Shown here: piece after piece, positions 35,022 to 44,078 of the stretch
Numbering within the stretch: the stretch's first letter is position 1
How the letters are laid out: every line of letters begins with the position of its first letter
NCBI GenBank assembly: GCA_963727075.1
Contig: CAVSET010000006.1
Location: 124,001-188,000 of the forward strand
Direction of reading: 5' to 3'
DNA from: Bog-756 sp963727075
GTDB lineage: Bacteria > Actinomycetota > Acidimicrobiia > Acidimicrobiales > RAAP-2
Length of the DNA stretch: 64,000 nt
Position numbers and translations under genes: made by a program
The notes under the pieces: model-generated
What the model saw: the letters and a program-made list of their open reading frames with translations, nothing else
The model's database searches: none
Told to the model about the DNA's origin: nothing

Positions 35022-36867
35022 ATGTCCAAGATCCGCCTGCTGGTGTCGGCAACGCTCGCCGCGAGCCTCGTGCTCGCCATCGCCATGGGACCGGCGGACG
35101 GTGCCGCCTCGCCCTCTCCGACCGAGTTCCCGCAGAGAGCGGCGGCCCAGCAAGGAGCGACCTGGCTGGCCCACCAGCTCACCCCGGCCGGCTACGTGCC
35201 CTCTTCCATCACCCCGGGCCAGCCCGACCTGGTGGCCACGGCCAACACCGTCCTGGCCCTGGCCAGCGCAGGTGTCGACCCCACCGGGGCCAGGACGGCG
35301 CTGGGCTACCTCGGCGTCACACCTGAGCCAGTACGTGACGGTGAGTGGCGCCGACGGGCCCGGGCAGCTGGCCCTCCTCATCCTCGACGCCCATGCCCTC
35401 GGCATCGATCCACGGTCTTTCGCCGGCACCGACCTGGTGGCCCGACTGCTCGCCACCGAACACCCGTCGGGGCTCGACACCGGCCTGTTCGGCTCGCAGG
35501 ACCCGACCTTCGACGGTGCCTTCCGCCAGGGACTCTCCCTGGCCGCGCTGGCCGCGGCCGGTGTCACCGCCCCGGCCCAGGTGGCCGCGGCGGTCACCTG
35601 GCTCACGAACCAGCAGTGCCCCGACGGCGGGTGGACCAGCTACATCACTCTCGTCAACACCTGTACAGCGATCCGTCGACGTTCGAGGGGCCCGACACCA
35701 ACTCGACCGCGCTGGCAGTCGAGGGGCTCGAGGCCCAGGGTGCCCTGGTGTCGGCGGCGGCGACCAAGGCGCTGGGGTTCATCAGCGGCGCGCAGGACGC
35801 CGACGGGGGGTGGGGGTTCTTCCCCAACACCCTGAGTGCGCCGGGCTCGACCGATCCCGACTCGACCGCCCTGGTCATCCAGGCCATCGTGGCCCTGGGC
35901 CAGTCCCCGGCTGCCCCGGCCTTCGTGCAGAGCGGCGGTAATCCCGTGTCGTCGCTGTTGTCCTTCCAGCTGACGTCGGGGCCGGGGAGCGGAGCCCTCT
36001 TCTTCCCGGGCAGTCCCACCCCGAACGTGCTCGCCACCTATCAGGGCGTACCGGCCCTGGCCGGCGTGGACATCCCGTTCGTGGCGAGCTTCCCCGGTCG
36101 CGGCTACTGGTTGGTGGCGGCCGACGGCGGCATCTTCTCCTTCGGTGATGCCTCCTTCTTCGGCTCGACCGGTCGAATTCGATGCTCAACAAGCCCATCG
36201 TGGGCATGGCCTCGACGCCCGACGGTCGCGGGCTACTGGCTGGTGGCGTCCGACGGCGGCATCTTCTCCTTCGGTGATGCCGCCTTCTTCGGCTCGACCG
36301 GCGCAATGCCCTCAACAAGCCCATCGTGGGCATGGCCTCGACCCCCGACGGCGCGGGCTACTGGCTGGTGGCGTCCGACGGCGGCATCTTCTCCTTCGGT
36401 GACGCCGCCTTCTTCGGCTCGACCGGTGCAATTGATGCTCAACAAGCCCATCGTGGGCATGGCCTCGACGCCCGACGGTCGCGGGCTACTGGTTGGTGGC
36501 GGCCGACGGCGGCATCTTCTCCTTCGGTGACGCCTCCTTCTTCGGCTCGACCGGTGCAATGCTCTCAACAAGCCCATCGTGGGCATGGCCTCGACGCCCG
36601 ACGGTCGCGGCTACTGGTTGGTGGCGTCCGACGGCGGCATCTTCTCCTTCGGTGATGCCTCCTTCTTCGGGTCGACGGCGGCAATTGATGCTCAACAAGC
36701 CCATCGTGGGCATGGCCTCGACGCCCGACGGTCGCGGCTACTGGTTGGTGGCGGCCGACGGCGGCATGTTCTCCTTCGGTGATGCCGCCTTCTTCGGCTC
36801 GACCGGCCAACTGATGCTCAACAAACCCATCGTGGGCATGGCCGCTCCCGCCGGGGCGCAAGGGTGA
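35022..36867 (+). CDS. Secreted alpha/alpha-toroid protein with six C-terminal repeats, predicted B12-capture protein (frame changes)
   Basis: Signal peptide 'KIRLLVSATLAASLVLAIA' then an alpha-alpha barrel of prenyltransferase/terpene-cyclase type: 'QGATWLAHQL', 'TANTVLALASAGVDP', 'CPDGGWTSY', 'TNSTALAVEGLEAQG', 'QDADGGWGFFPN', 'DPDSTALVIQAIVALGQ'. The same toroid forms the N-domain of animal intrinsic factor and transcobalamin. From about 36107 on, a 42-residue repeat ('GYWLVAADGGIFSFGDA..') occurs six times. Frame changes are needed near 35330, 35660 and within most repeats. First gene behind the cobalamin riboswitch; its stop overlaps the DUF4430 gene start. Predicted to bind cobalamin or a related corrinoid outside the cell; the repeat may be a surface beta-propeller. 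Confidence 0.75.
36107..36850 (+). repeat. Six tandem ~126-bp coding repeats
   Basis: The segment CATCTTCTCCTTCGG (CATGTTCTCC in the last copy) starts at 36131, 36260, 36385, 36514, 36639 and 36765, so the spacing is 129, 125, 129, 125 and 126. A 42-residue protein repeat needs 126; the deviations come from single-base differences at GCGG/GCGGG and at the AATTGATGC junction, in repeats that are otherwise almost identical. Repeat homogeneity implies recent duplication or gene conversion. Confidence 0.9.
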
Positions 36868-37779
36868 CCAGGCCGGGGCGGCGCCTGGGCGCGGCCGCAC
36901 TCTTCGTGGCTGCCGCCTCGGCCGCGCTGGCCGCGGCCGGGCCGGACGCCCTGTTGCCATTCGAAGGTCTGGCCACGGCCGCGGCCGCCGATGCGACCGT
37001 CAGCGTGGCGTTCGTGGTCGACTTCGGGAGCGCCGGGAAGGTGGCGGCCTGCGTCAAGGTGCCCAGTGGCACCAGCGGCTACCAGGCGCTGGTGGCGTTC
37101 ACCGCCCAGGAGCAGGAGCAGGCCCCGACCTTCAACGCCAGCGGGCTGCTCTGCTCGATCAACGGCGACCCGAGCAGCGGATGCGGCCAGGCGGTCAACG
37201 GGGGGTACGTCTACTGGTCCTACTGGAGGGGACCGCGGGCACGCTGGCAGTACGCCGGCACGGGGGCCTTCGCCGATGTGCAGGGCAGGTGACGTCCAGG
37301 GGTGGCGGTTCGAGGAGCCGGGGAAGGCCAATCCGAGCGATCCGCCCCCGACGGCATCGCCCTGGACTACACCGCCATCTGCGGGGCGGTCTGCCCCACC
37401 GACGCACCGCCGCGGCCCCGCTCGGCTCCCTCGGCCACCCCGACGGGGCGCCGTCGGCGAACGCACCGACCGGTGGCGCGCCGGCCACCCCTTCGACCTC
37501 GGCTCCCGGCGGGCCCCGCCTGGCCCACGGCGACCGGGCCCACCCCGGCGGCCGGGACCGCCCGACGACCGTCCCCGGATCGCCGGACCACGCCGGTTCG
37601 TCGACCGCCACCACCGCGACCGGGCTCGAGCGCCCGCGGCGCAGTCGCTCCGGGCCGCCGCCAGCTCGACGCGACACCGGCGACGGCGGCGCTGCCGCTG
37701 GCCGTCGGTGGCGGGCTGGTGCTGGTGCTGGTCGGCCTGGCCTACTGGCGGTGGCGGCCGCGCCGACGGACCCGCGTGA
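36864..37779 (+). CDS. DUF4430-domain cell-surface protein, predicted B12-binding partner (frame changes)
   Basis: GTG overlaps the previous stop (GTGA). Signal peptide 'LGAAALFVAAASAALAAAG', then a DUF4430 domain: 'VSVAFVVDFGSAGKVAACVKV', 'SGYQALVAF', 'LLCSINGDPSSGCGQ', 'GGYVYWSYWRG', 'WQYAGTGAF', 'DVQGWRFEEPGKANPSDPPP'. DUF4430 is the bacterial form of the C-terminal cobalamin-binding domain of intrinsic factor/transcobalamin. After a Pro/Thr/Ala-rich linker comes one helix 'LPLAVGGGLVLVLVGLAYW' with basic tail 'RWRPRR', so the protein is probably membrane-anchored at its C-terminus. Frame changes near 37280, 37340, 37400 and 37680. The stop is placed at 37777-37779, overlapping the next start. 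Confidence 0.72.
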
Positions 37780-38946
37780 TCCTCCGACGACCCCGCGCCT
37801 GCGCGCCGTCGCGGGCTCCACCCGGCGGCGTGGTGGCTCTGGGCCGGGTGCCTGGCCGGCCGCCGGCCAGCCGGCACCACCAACCCGCTGCTGCTGGGCC
37901 TCGTCGGCGGCAGGGCCGCCTTCGTGGTGTCGGTGTGCCGGACCACTGCGCCGTGGTCGCGGTCGCTGCGTGGTCTTCTTCCGGCTCGGACTGGTCGTCA
38001 TCGTGGTCACGGGTGGTGCTCCAGGTCGTCTTCGGGAACCGGGGTCCCGGCCATGTGCTCTTCTCGCTTCCGGAGGTTCCCCTGCCCGCGTGGGCCGCTG
38101 GAGTGAGCATCGGCGGCCGGTGACCCCGATGCGGTGGTCCCGGCGGCGGTGCGGCGGGCTCCGGTTGGCCGTCGTCCTGATCTGCTTCGGGGCGGCCAAC
38201 TCCCTGGCCAGTCCCTACCGGCTGCTGCGTTGCCTGCCGTCGGTGCTGTACGAGGCCGGGGTGGCCGTCACCGTTTCGCTGGCGTTCGCCCCCGAGGTGG
38301 TGAGGCGATCGCGGCGTGCGCGACGCCCGACGGTCTGCGCGGCCGCCCGACCCGGGGCGTAGCCGGCCTGCGGGGCATGGCCGTCCCCGGTCCTCGAGAG
38401 GGCGCTCGACCGCTCGTTGCAGCTGGCCTCGTCGATGGACGCCCGCGGTTACGGGCGGCGGGGCGCAGAGCTCCCGGGCCCGGCGCCTGGCCGGCGCGTC
38501 CACCGCGGTCGGCCTGCTGCTCATCGTCGCCGGCGTCTACGGCGTGGTCGACGCCGGCTCGCTCCCAGCGGGCGGGTTGCCGTCCATCGCCGCCGGGGCC
38601 GCGTGCGGTCGCGGTGGGCCTGGCGGTCGAGTGGCCGGCGCAGCAACCGGACGCGCTACCGGCCGGACCTCTGGGCGGCCGCCGAGTGGACGGTGGTGGG
38701 CTGCGGGCGCCGTGGCACTGGTCAGTCTCATCGTGGCCGGCGCGCTCGGGTCGGCCGGCCTCGAGCTCTAGGTCTACCCGCTGCACCTGCCGGCACTGCC
38801 GCTGCTCCCGACCGTCGGGATCCTGGTCGCCTGGTGCCGGCGGTGACGGCGCCGGTGGAGCGGCGAGGTGCGAGACCCGAGGGGTCGAGACGGCCCGCGC
38901 CGAGGCGCTGCCGCGGCCGAGCGGGCCGAGGGAGCCCGTGGCGTGA
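37776..38946 (+). CDS. ecfT: ECF transporter T component (CbiQ family; many frame changes)
   Basis: Membrane coupling subunit. Pieces in the three frames assemble in order: 'GLHPAAWWLWAGCLAG', 'TTNPLLLGLVGG', 'AFVVSVCRTTAPWSRS', 'FFRLGLVVIVV', 'VLQVVFGNRGPGHVLFSLPE', 'GGLRLAVVLICFGAANSLAS', 'LLRCLPSVLYEAGVAVTVSL', 'LQLASSMDARGYGRRG' and two further helices to 38840. 'NPL', 'CLPSVLYEAG' and the A-R-G motif that docks on the ATPases are CbiQ/EcfT hallmarks. At least eight single-base shifts are needed. Start set at GTG 37776 (GTGA overlap); the end, TGA 38944-38946, overlaps the ATPase start. Confidence 0.72.
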
Positions 38947-40578
38947 TCCGCTTCGACCGACTTCTCCTTCTCGTATGCGGCCGCACCGGATGCCCACCCT
39001 GCGCGACGTCGACCTGTGCATCGACGAGGGTGAGCTGTGCCTGGTCGTCGGCCAGACCGGCTCGGGGAAGACCACCCTGCTCCGGGCCATCAACGGGCTG
39101 GTGCCCGCACTTCACCGGCGGGCGTGCCTCGGGCGACGTCCGGTCGCCGGCCGCTCGACCCGTCGGATTATCCCCCTCGGGAGCTGGCCGACCTCGTCGG
39201 GGACGGTGGGCCAGGACCCGGCGGCCAGCTTCGTGACCGACACCGGTCGAGGACGAGCTGGCCTACACCATGGAGAACCTCGGCATCGCCCCGAGCGCCA
39301 TGCGCCGCCGGGTGGAGGACACGCTCGACCTCCTGGGCCTGCACGACCTGCGGGACCGCCCGTTGCGCCGCGCTCTCCGGTGGCCAGCAGCAGCGGGTGG
39401 CCATCGGGGCCGTGCTCTGTGCCTCACCTCGGGTGCTGGTCCTCGACGAGCCGACATCGGCGCTCGACCCGGCCGCGGCCGAGGAGGTCCTCGCCTCCTT
39501 GACCCGGCTGGTCCACGACCTCGGCATGACGGTCGTGCTCGGCCGAGCACCGGCTCGAGCGGGTCGTACCCTTCGCCGACCGGGTGGTCCTGGTGCCCGG
39601 CGGTGGCGCACCGTCTGGTGGTCGGGCCGACCGCCGAGGTCATGCAGGACTCACCGGTCGCCCCTCCGATCGTCGAGCTCGCCCGGGCGGCCGGATGGAG
39701 CCCGCTCCCGTTGTCGGTGCGCGACGCCCGTCGGCTGGCCGAGCCCCTCCGCCGCCGGTTGCGGGCCGCACCACGCACCGGACCGTGGTCGGGAGCACCG
39801 AGCACGACCCGTTGGCCCGGGTCGAGAACCTGACCGTCACCTTCGGGGACGTCGCCGCGTTGCGAGGGGTGAGCCTGGTGGTCGGGTCGGGCGAGATCGT
39901 GGCCCTCATGGGGCGGAACGGAGCCGGGAAATCGACGCTGCTGGGCCAGCTGGCCGGCCTGCGGCCGCCCACCACCGGGCGAGTACAGGTGATGGGCCAC
40001 CAGCCCACCGCCCTGGCGCCGACGGCGGCTGATCCGACTGATCGGCCTGGTGCCCCAGGATGCCGGTGCTGCTGCTGTACGGGGAGTCCGTGGGGGACGA
40101 GTGCACCACCGCCGATCGGGAGACGGGCCTCGATCCGGGCACGACGGCGTCCGCCCTGGAGGGCATCGTGGCCGGCCTGGACCGCGACCGCCATCCCCGC
40201 GACCTCTCCGAGGGCCAGCGCCTGGCGCTCTCGCCTGGCCGTCGTCCTGGCGCCTCGCCCGCCGCTGGTCCTGCTGGACGAGCCGACCCGTGGCCTCGAC
40301 TATCCGAGCAAGGAACGGCTGGTGGGGGTGGTGCGCCGGCTGGCGGCCGAGGGCGCGGGCGGTGATCGTGGCCACCCACGACGTGGAGCTGGTGGCCAAG
40401 GTGGCCGGCCGGGCGGTCGTGCATGGCCGAGGGCGAGATCGTGGCCGACGGCCGGGCTCGAGACGTGGTGTGCCACTCGCCCGTCTTCTCGCCGCAGGTG
40501 GCGAAGATCCTGGCTCCCGAGCCATGGCTCACGGTGGATGAGGTGGTCGGCGCCCTGGCCGAGGTGGGTCGTGGATAG
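38943..40578 (+). CDS. ecfA: ECF transporter double ATPase (EcfA-EcfA' fusion; frame changes)
   Basis: Two ABC ATPase domains in one chain of about 545 aa. Domain 1: Walker A 'GQTGSGKTTLLRAINGL', signature 'ALSGGQQQRVAIGAVL', Walker B 'RVLVLDEPTSALDP', switch His in 'VVLAEHRLERVV'. Domain 2: 'MGRNGAGKSTLLGQLAGL', 'LSEGQRLALSLAVVL', 'LVLLDEPTRGLD', 'VIVATHDVELVAKVA'. Frame changes are scattered (near 38985, 39110, 39165, 39245, 39370, 39540, 39605, 39785, 40020, 40230, 40350, 40425). GTG start overlaps the EcfT stop; the C-terminus 'EPWLTVDEVVGALAEVGRG' overlaps the S-component start. Confidence 0.8.
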
Positions 40579-41379
40579 GCCGAAGCGCCCGGCCGCAGTC
40601 ATCCGCCTCCCGGGCGCGCCTCGGTCCTGGTCGCCCTCACCTCGGCCGTCGGTGTCGTCGGGTTCTGCTGGCCCCTGCTGATCCACGGGCGTTCGAGCGC
40701 CAACTTCGCCCATTCGGCCGACGCCCCCTGGTTGTTCGTCGCCATGCTGCCCCTCCTGCTGGCCGTGGTGCTCGGCGAGCTGGCGGACGGCTCGTTCGAT
40801 GCCAAGGCTGTCGCCCTGCTCGGGATCCTGGCCGCGTGCGGTGCCGCCCTCCGAATCCCGAGCCCGGGCGTGGCCGGGTTCGAGCCGGTCTTCTTCCTGC
40901 TCATCCCGGCCGGCCGGGTCCTCGGCCGCGGCTTCGGCTTCGTGCTCGGGGCCATCACCATCGTCGCCTCGGCGCTCATCACCGGGGGCATCGGCCCGTG
41001 GCTGCCGTTCCAGATGTTCGGCGCCGCCTGGATGGGGTTCGGGGCCGGGTGCCTCCCGCCGGCCAAGGGTCGGGCGGAGCTGGCCCTGCTCGCCGCCTAT
41101 GCGGCGATCTCGGCCATCGCCTACGGAACACTCCTCAACCTCTGGTTCTGGCCCTTCGGGGCCGGCACCACGTCGAGCTTCTCCTACGACCCGGGCGCCG
41201 GCGGGTGGCACAACCTGCACAGTTTCGTCTTCTTCGACCTCACCACCTCGCTGGGGTTCGACCTCTCCCGGGCCGCCACCAACGCCGTGCTGATCCTGTT
41301 GCTCGGTCAGCCGGTGCTGGGCGCGCTCAGGCGGGCATCTCGCCGGGCCGCGTTCGACGCCCTGGTCCTCTACGACTGA
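40571..41379 (+). CDS. ECF transporter S component, predicted cobalamin specific (one frame change)
   Basis: About 269 aa. GTG 40571 lies inside the end of the ATPase gene. A frame change near 40617 joins 'RPAAVIRLPGA' to 'SVLVALTSAVGVVGFCWPLL'. Six hydrophobic helices follow, including 'VAMLPLLLAVVLGELADGSF', 'VAGFEPVFFLLIPAGRVLGR', 'GFVLGAITIVASALITGGIG' and 'PWLPFQMFGAAWMGFGAG', which match the ECF S-component pattern of CbrT-like proteins. Being the last gene behind a B12 riboswitch, it is predicted to carry cobalamin or a precursor. Substrate not shown by sequence alone. Confidence 0.78.
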
Positions 41380-41406
41380 GGGATCACCCGGCGCGCCCCG
41401 AGCCGC

Positions 41407-41748
41407 TCAGGACTCGACCTGGATCACCCCGTCCAGGTCCACGGCCCCGAGGACGCGCCGAACGGCCGGGCTGGGTGAGCGCAGGATGATGCGGCCTCCG
41501 GTCCGCCGGGCCCGGTTGGCCGCGCTGACCAGGGCACCGATACCGGTGGCATCGATGAACTCGACGTGTGCCATGTCCAGCGTGAGCTCGCTCGCCCCGG
41601 CATCCAGGGCGTCGAACAACGCTCGTCGGAACTCCGGCGACGTCGCCAGGTCCACCTCGCCGGCGATGGACAGCTCGTTGGCCGGGCGGTCAGGCTCGCG
41701 GCCGGCGCTGCCGTTGTGGCGTATCTCGAAATGATCCAACTCGGTCAC
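41407..41748 (-). CDS. STAS-domain anti-sigma-factor antagonist
   Basis: 113 aa RsbV-like. 'LSIAGEVDLATSPEFRRALF' and 'ELTLDMAHVEFIDATGIGAL' contain the phosphorylatable serine/threonine region, but the usual Ser is Thr-flanked here ('DATGIG'), so phosphorylation is uncertain. Start at GTG 41748; an ATG at 41802 would add 18 residues with three cysteine-rich positions. A -10-like TACACT (minus strand, 41831-41826) lies upstream. A separate RsbW-like kinase follows at 42206-42583, and a second complete set is at 47-48.7 kb. Confidence 0.82.
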   Translation of the reverse strand: MTELDHFEIRHNGSAGREPDRPANELSIAGEVDLATSPEFRRALFDALDAGASELTLDMAHVEFIDATGIGALVSAANRARRTGGRIILRSPSPAVRRVLGAVDLDGVIQVES

Positions 41749-41988
41749 TGCGCCAACCCCACATGTTGACGGCCACACGTGGCAGTCCATTTCCCAGGCC
41801 ACAGCTCATTCCCTGCCGCTGCCCCAGTGTATCCTCAGCCTGAGCCCCCGTGTGCGGGGTGGCCGGGTCGGTCCGGCCGGGGGAGTGGGTGACGGGCAGG
41901 CCGTTTGACCCCGCTCGGCCGGGGTAGTTCGGTGATTGCCACCCCGCCGCCATCGGCTGGGGAGGGACGGACCTCGAAGGGACCGACC

Positions 41989-42216
41989 ATGCGGGAGATG
42001 GGTGCCGAGACGATCGACGAGGCCCTGGACGAGGCCCTGGACGAGGCCCTGGTGGAGTCGTTCCCGGCCAGCGACCCCCTCTCGTTCTGGTCGGGGAGGG
42101 ACTCGGCCGCCCGGGCCGGAGATGTGCCCGGGGCCGTGCCCGAGGCGGACGACCCTCGAACCGTCCGGGGCTGGGAGGAGACCGCGGCCATGGAGGGCCC
42201 GGCCCCTACCGGCTAG
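41989..42216 (+). CDS. Small acidic protein with ESFPASDP motif
   Basis: 75 aa. ATG follows CGAAGGGA. Three copies of D-E-A-L are encoded by a 12-bp tandem repeat (42016-42051), followed by 'LVESFPASDPLSFWSG'. Short proteins with this E-S-F-P-A-S-D-P motif are widespread in bacteria and uncharacterised. The tail is Glu/Pro rich. It overlaps the end of the convergent RsbW-like gene by 11 bp. Its 240-bp upstream gap contains the divergent STAS promoter. Confidence 0.65.
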   Translation: MREMGAETIDEALDEALDEALVESFPASDPLSFWSGRDSAARAGDVPGAVPEADDPRTVRGWEETAAMEGPAPTG

Positions 42217-42583
42217 CGGCCGGCCGCATCCGGAACCACACCCGCTTGCCGTCGGGAAGGTCGTCCACGCCCCACTCGTCGGAGAGGACGTTCACGATGG
42301 TGAGGCCCCGACCGCTTTCGGCGATGAGCGGTGCCGACCGAAGGTCGGGCCTCCCCGGGCCGCAGTCGGTCACCGCCACCGTCACCCCGCCGGGGTCCCG
42401 GTGGATGGCGAGCATGATCGGTGGCCGACCGTGGGTCACTGCATTGGCCACCAGCTCGTCGGTCAGGATGGCCGTCGTCTGGACGCAGCCCTCGTCGGAG
42501 CCGGACAGCACGCGGTGGACCAGATCACGGCCCGTCTTGACCGACCGGGCCGTCGGTTCAAGTGTGAGTTCCCAGCTGACCAT
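42206..42583 (-). CDS. RsbW-like anti-sigma ATPase/serine kinase
   Basis: 125 aa of the GHKL fold: 'ILTDELVANAVTHGRPPIML' is the N-box with the Mg-ATP asparagine, 'AVTDCGPGRPDLRS' the G1 box and 'ESGRGLTIVNVLSDEWG' the G2 region. In partner-switching modules such kinases bind a SigB-type sigma factor and phosphorylate a STAS antagonist. The closest STAS gene on this strand is at 41407-41748, across a small unrelated gene; a sigma factor partner is not adjacent. Confidence 0.85.
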   Translation of the reverse strand: MVSWELTLEPTARSVKTGRDLVHRVLSGSDEGCVQTTAILTDELVANAVTHGRPPIMLAIHRDPGGVTVAVTDCGPGRPDLRSAPLIAESGRGLTIVNVLSDEWGVDDLPDGKRVWFRMRPAASR

Positions 42584-42805
42584 CTGCGCATGACCCCGTC
42601 TGATCGTGAGGGTGGGGCACCCTGAGGTTGGGTCGGGAGGGGCGTCTCCACGGCGCTCCGGCGCGAGACGTCAGGTTCACGGCGGTCGGCGCTGCATCCA
42701 CTGGCTCCCATGCCCCACACAGCAGTAGGTACCCCGCCGACCAGGATCTAACCCGACTGGACCCGACGCGACCGGTGAGGGCGGGGTCCATCCGGTGGTC
42801 CCCGG

Positions 42806-42833
42806 TTGCTACGAACATGTGTTCCCCTAGGAT
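42806..42833 (+). promoter_or_regulatory. LexA-box promoter of the AlkB-like gene
   Basis: -35-like TTGCTA (42806-42811) and -10 TAGGAT (42828-42833) are 16 bp apart. The spacer is filled by CGAACATGTGTTCC (42812-42825), a perfect match to the Gram-positive SOS box CGAAC-RNRY-GTTYC. A repressor there would block RNA polymerase, so the gene at 42844 should be induced by DNA damage. Confidence 0.8.
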
Positions 42834-42843
42834 GGCGTCGGTC

Positions 42844-43461
42844 ATGACCGCCCGCCAACCCTCCCTGTTCGAGACCGGTGCGGTCGCTCTGCGCCCGCTC
42901 GGTGGCGTCATGGAGCGGACCGACCTCAGCCCCGGGGCCTGGGTCGAGGTGCGACGCGACTGGGTGGCAAACCCGGGTGTCCTCTTCGACCGGCTCGCCG
43001 AGTCGGTCCCCTGGAGGGAGGAGCAGCGGGTGATGTACGGCAGAGTCGTCGACGTGCCGCGGCTGGCCTGTTTCTACGACGAGGGGTCGGCCCTTCCCGA
43101 CCCGCGGTTGGACCAGGCCATCGTGGCGCTCAACGAGCACTATGGCGACGGCGATCCCTTCCGCACCGTGGGGTGCTGCCTGTACCGGGCCGGCGGCGAC
43201 AGTGTCGCCTGGCACGGCGACCGGATCGGGCGCGGCGCCACCCACGACACGATGGTGGCCGTCCTCTCGCTCGGAGGGCCCCGACGGTTCCTGCTCCGAC
43301 CGAGCGCCGGCGGGGCTGCCGTCCGCTTCACCCTCGGAAGCGGCGACCTGCTGGTCATGGGCGGGAGCTGCCAGCGCACCTGGGAGCACGCCGTGCCGAA
43401 GACCTCCCGCTCGGTGGAGCCGCGCATCAGCGTGCAGTTCCGGCCTGCCGGCGTTCGCTGA
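42844..43461 (+). CDS. alkB: AlkB-like 2-oxoglutarate/Fe(II) DNA-repair dioxygenase
   Basis: 205 aa. 'DSVAWHGDRIGRG' has the His-x-Asp iron ligands, 'QRTWEHAVPK' the distal His and 'SVEPRISVQFRP' the two arginines that bind 2-oxoglutarate and substrate. The N-terminal half ('PWREEQRVMYGRVVDVPRLACFY') is the nucleotide-recognition lid of AlkB homologues. It should remove methyl or etheno adducts from bases. ATG at 42844 gives an AlkB-sized protein and lies 10 nt after the -10. An SOS box precedes it, which is unusual as most alkB genes answer to alkylation regulators. Confidence 0.87.
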   Translation: MTARQPSLFETGAVALRPLGGVMERTDLSPGAWVEVRRDWVANPGVLFDRLAESVPWREEQRVMYGRVVDVPRLACFYDEGSALPDPRLDQAIVALNEHYGDGDPFRTVGCCLYRAGGDSVAWHGDRIGRGATHDTMVAVLSLGGPRRFLLRPSAGGAAVRFTLGSGDLLVMGGSCQRTWEHAVPKTSRSVEPRISVQFRPAGVR

Positions 43462-43523
43462 GGGGGACCGCCCAGGGAGCAAACGCCGAGTTTGGGAAGG
43501 GAGCAGCCGGGTATCTCACCGGC

Positions 43524-44078
43524 GTGGGACCGACGAACGGCGCGGCTGAGCGCGAAGACGTGTTGCGTCTGCTCGCACGCGACCATGAGGACGTCCGGCG
43601 GTTGTTCGGGATGTTCGACGGCCAGGCGCCGGACATCGCCGCCGAGTTGTTCTGGATACTGGCCGACGACCTCATCCGCCACGAGGTCGCCGAGGAGGTG
43701 GTGGTCTACCCGCACCTCCGTGACGGCCCGGAGGCCGTCGAGCGGGGCCTGGCCGAGCAGCTGGCGATCGAGGGACGGTTGACCCGGATGGAGGACATGT
43801 CGACGCGCAGCCCCGAGTTCGCCGAGGAGTTCGCCGCCCTCCGCCGCGGCGTCTTCGACCACATCGAGCACGAGGAGGGCGAGCTCCTGTCCCGACTACG
43901 CCGGACGGTTCCCGAGGACCGACGTCGCCAGCTCGGCCGCCGGTACCTCGAGGTCAAGGAGACCGCGCCCCACCATCGCTACCCGGGCGCGGCCGGCAGC
44001 ACCATCGTGGGCCGGGTGGCGGCGTTGTCCGATTGGATCCGCGACTCGGCCAGCAAGACTCTGTGGCGGGCCAGCTGA
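43524..44078 (+). CDS. Hemerythrin-like HHE-domain protein
   Basis: 184 aa. 'VLRLLARDHEDVRRLFGMF', 'ADDLIRHEVAEEVVVYPHLR' and 'GVFDHIEHEEGELLSRLRR' provide the His/Glu pattern of a di-iron four-helix hemerythrin domain. Such cytoplasmic proteins bind O2 or NO or protect iron-sulphur clusters. GTG start at 43524 after a stretch with weak ribosome site (GGGAGCAGCC). It lies on the same strand between alkB and the encapsulated-ferritin gene, so iron and oxidative-damage functions are clustered. Confidence 0.85.
   Translation: MGPTNGAAEREDVLRLLARDHEDVRRLFGMFDGQAPDIAAELFWILADDLIRHEVAEEVVVYPHLRDGPEAVERGLAEQLAIEGRLTRMEDMSTRSPEFAEEFAALRRGVFDHIEHEEGELLSRLRRTVPEDRRRQLGRRYLEVKETAPHHRYPGAAGSTIVGRVAALSDWIRDSASKTLWRAS

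Noticed and set aside
35022..36867. Squalene/terpene cyclase enzyme call for the toroid protein
   Set aside because: It has a secretion signal, lies behind a B12 riboswitch and beside DUF4430 and ECF genes; no D-x-D-D-type acid motif was seen.
42016..42051. Minisatellite of three 12-bp units
   Set aside because: It codes in frame for three D-E-A-L blocks of a small protein, so it is described with that gene.
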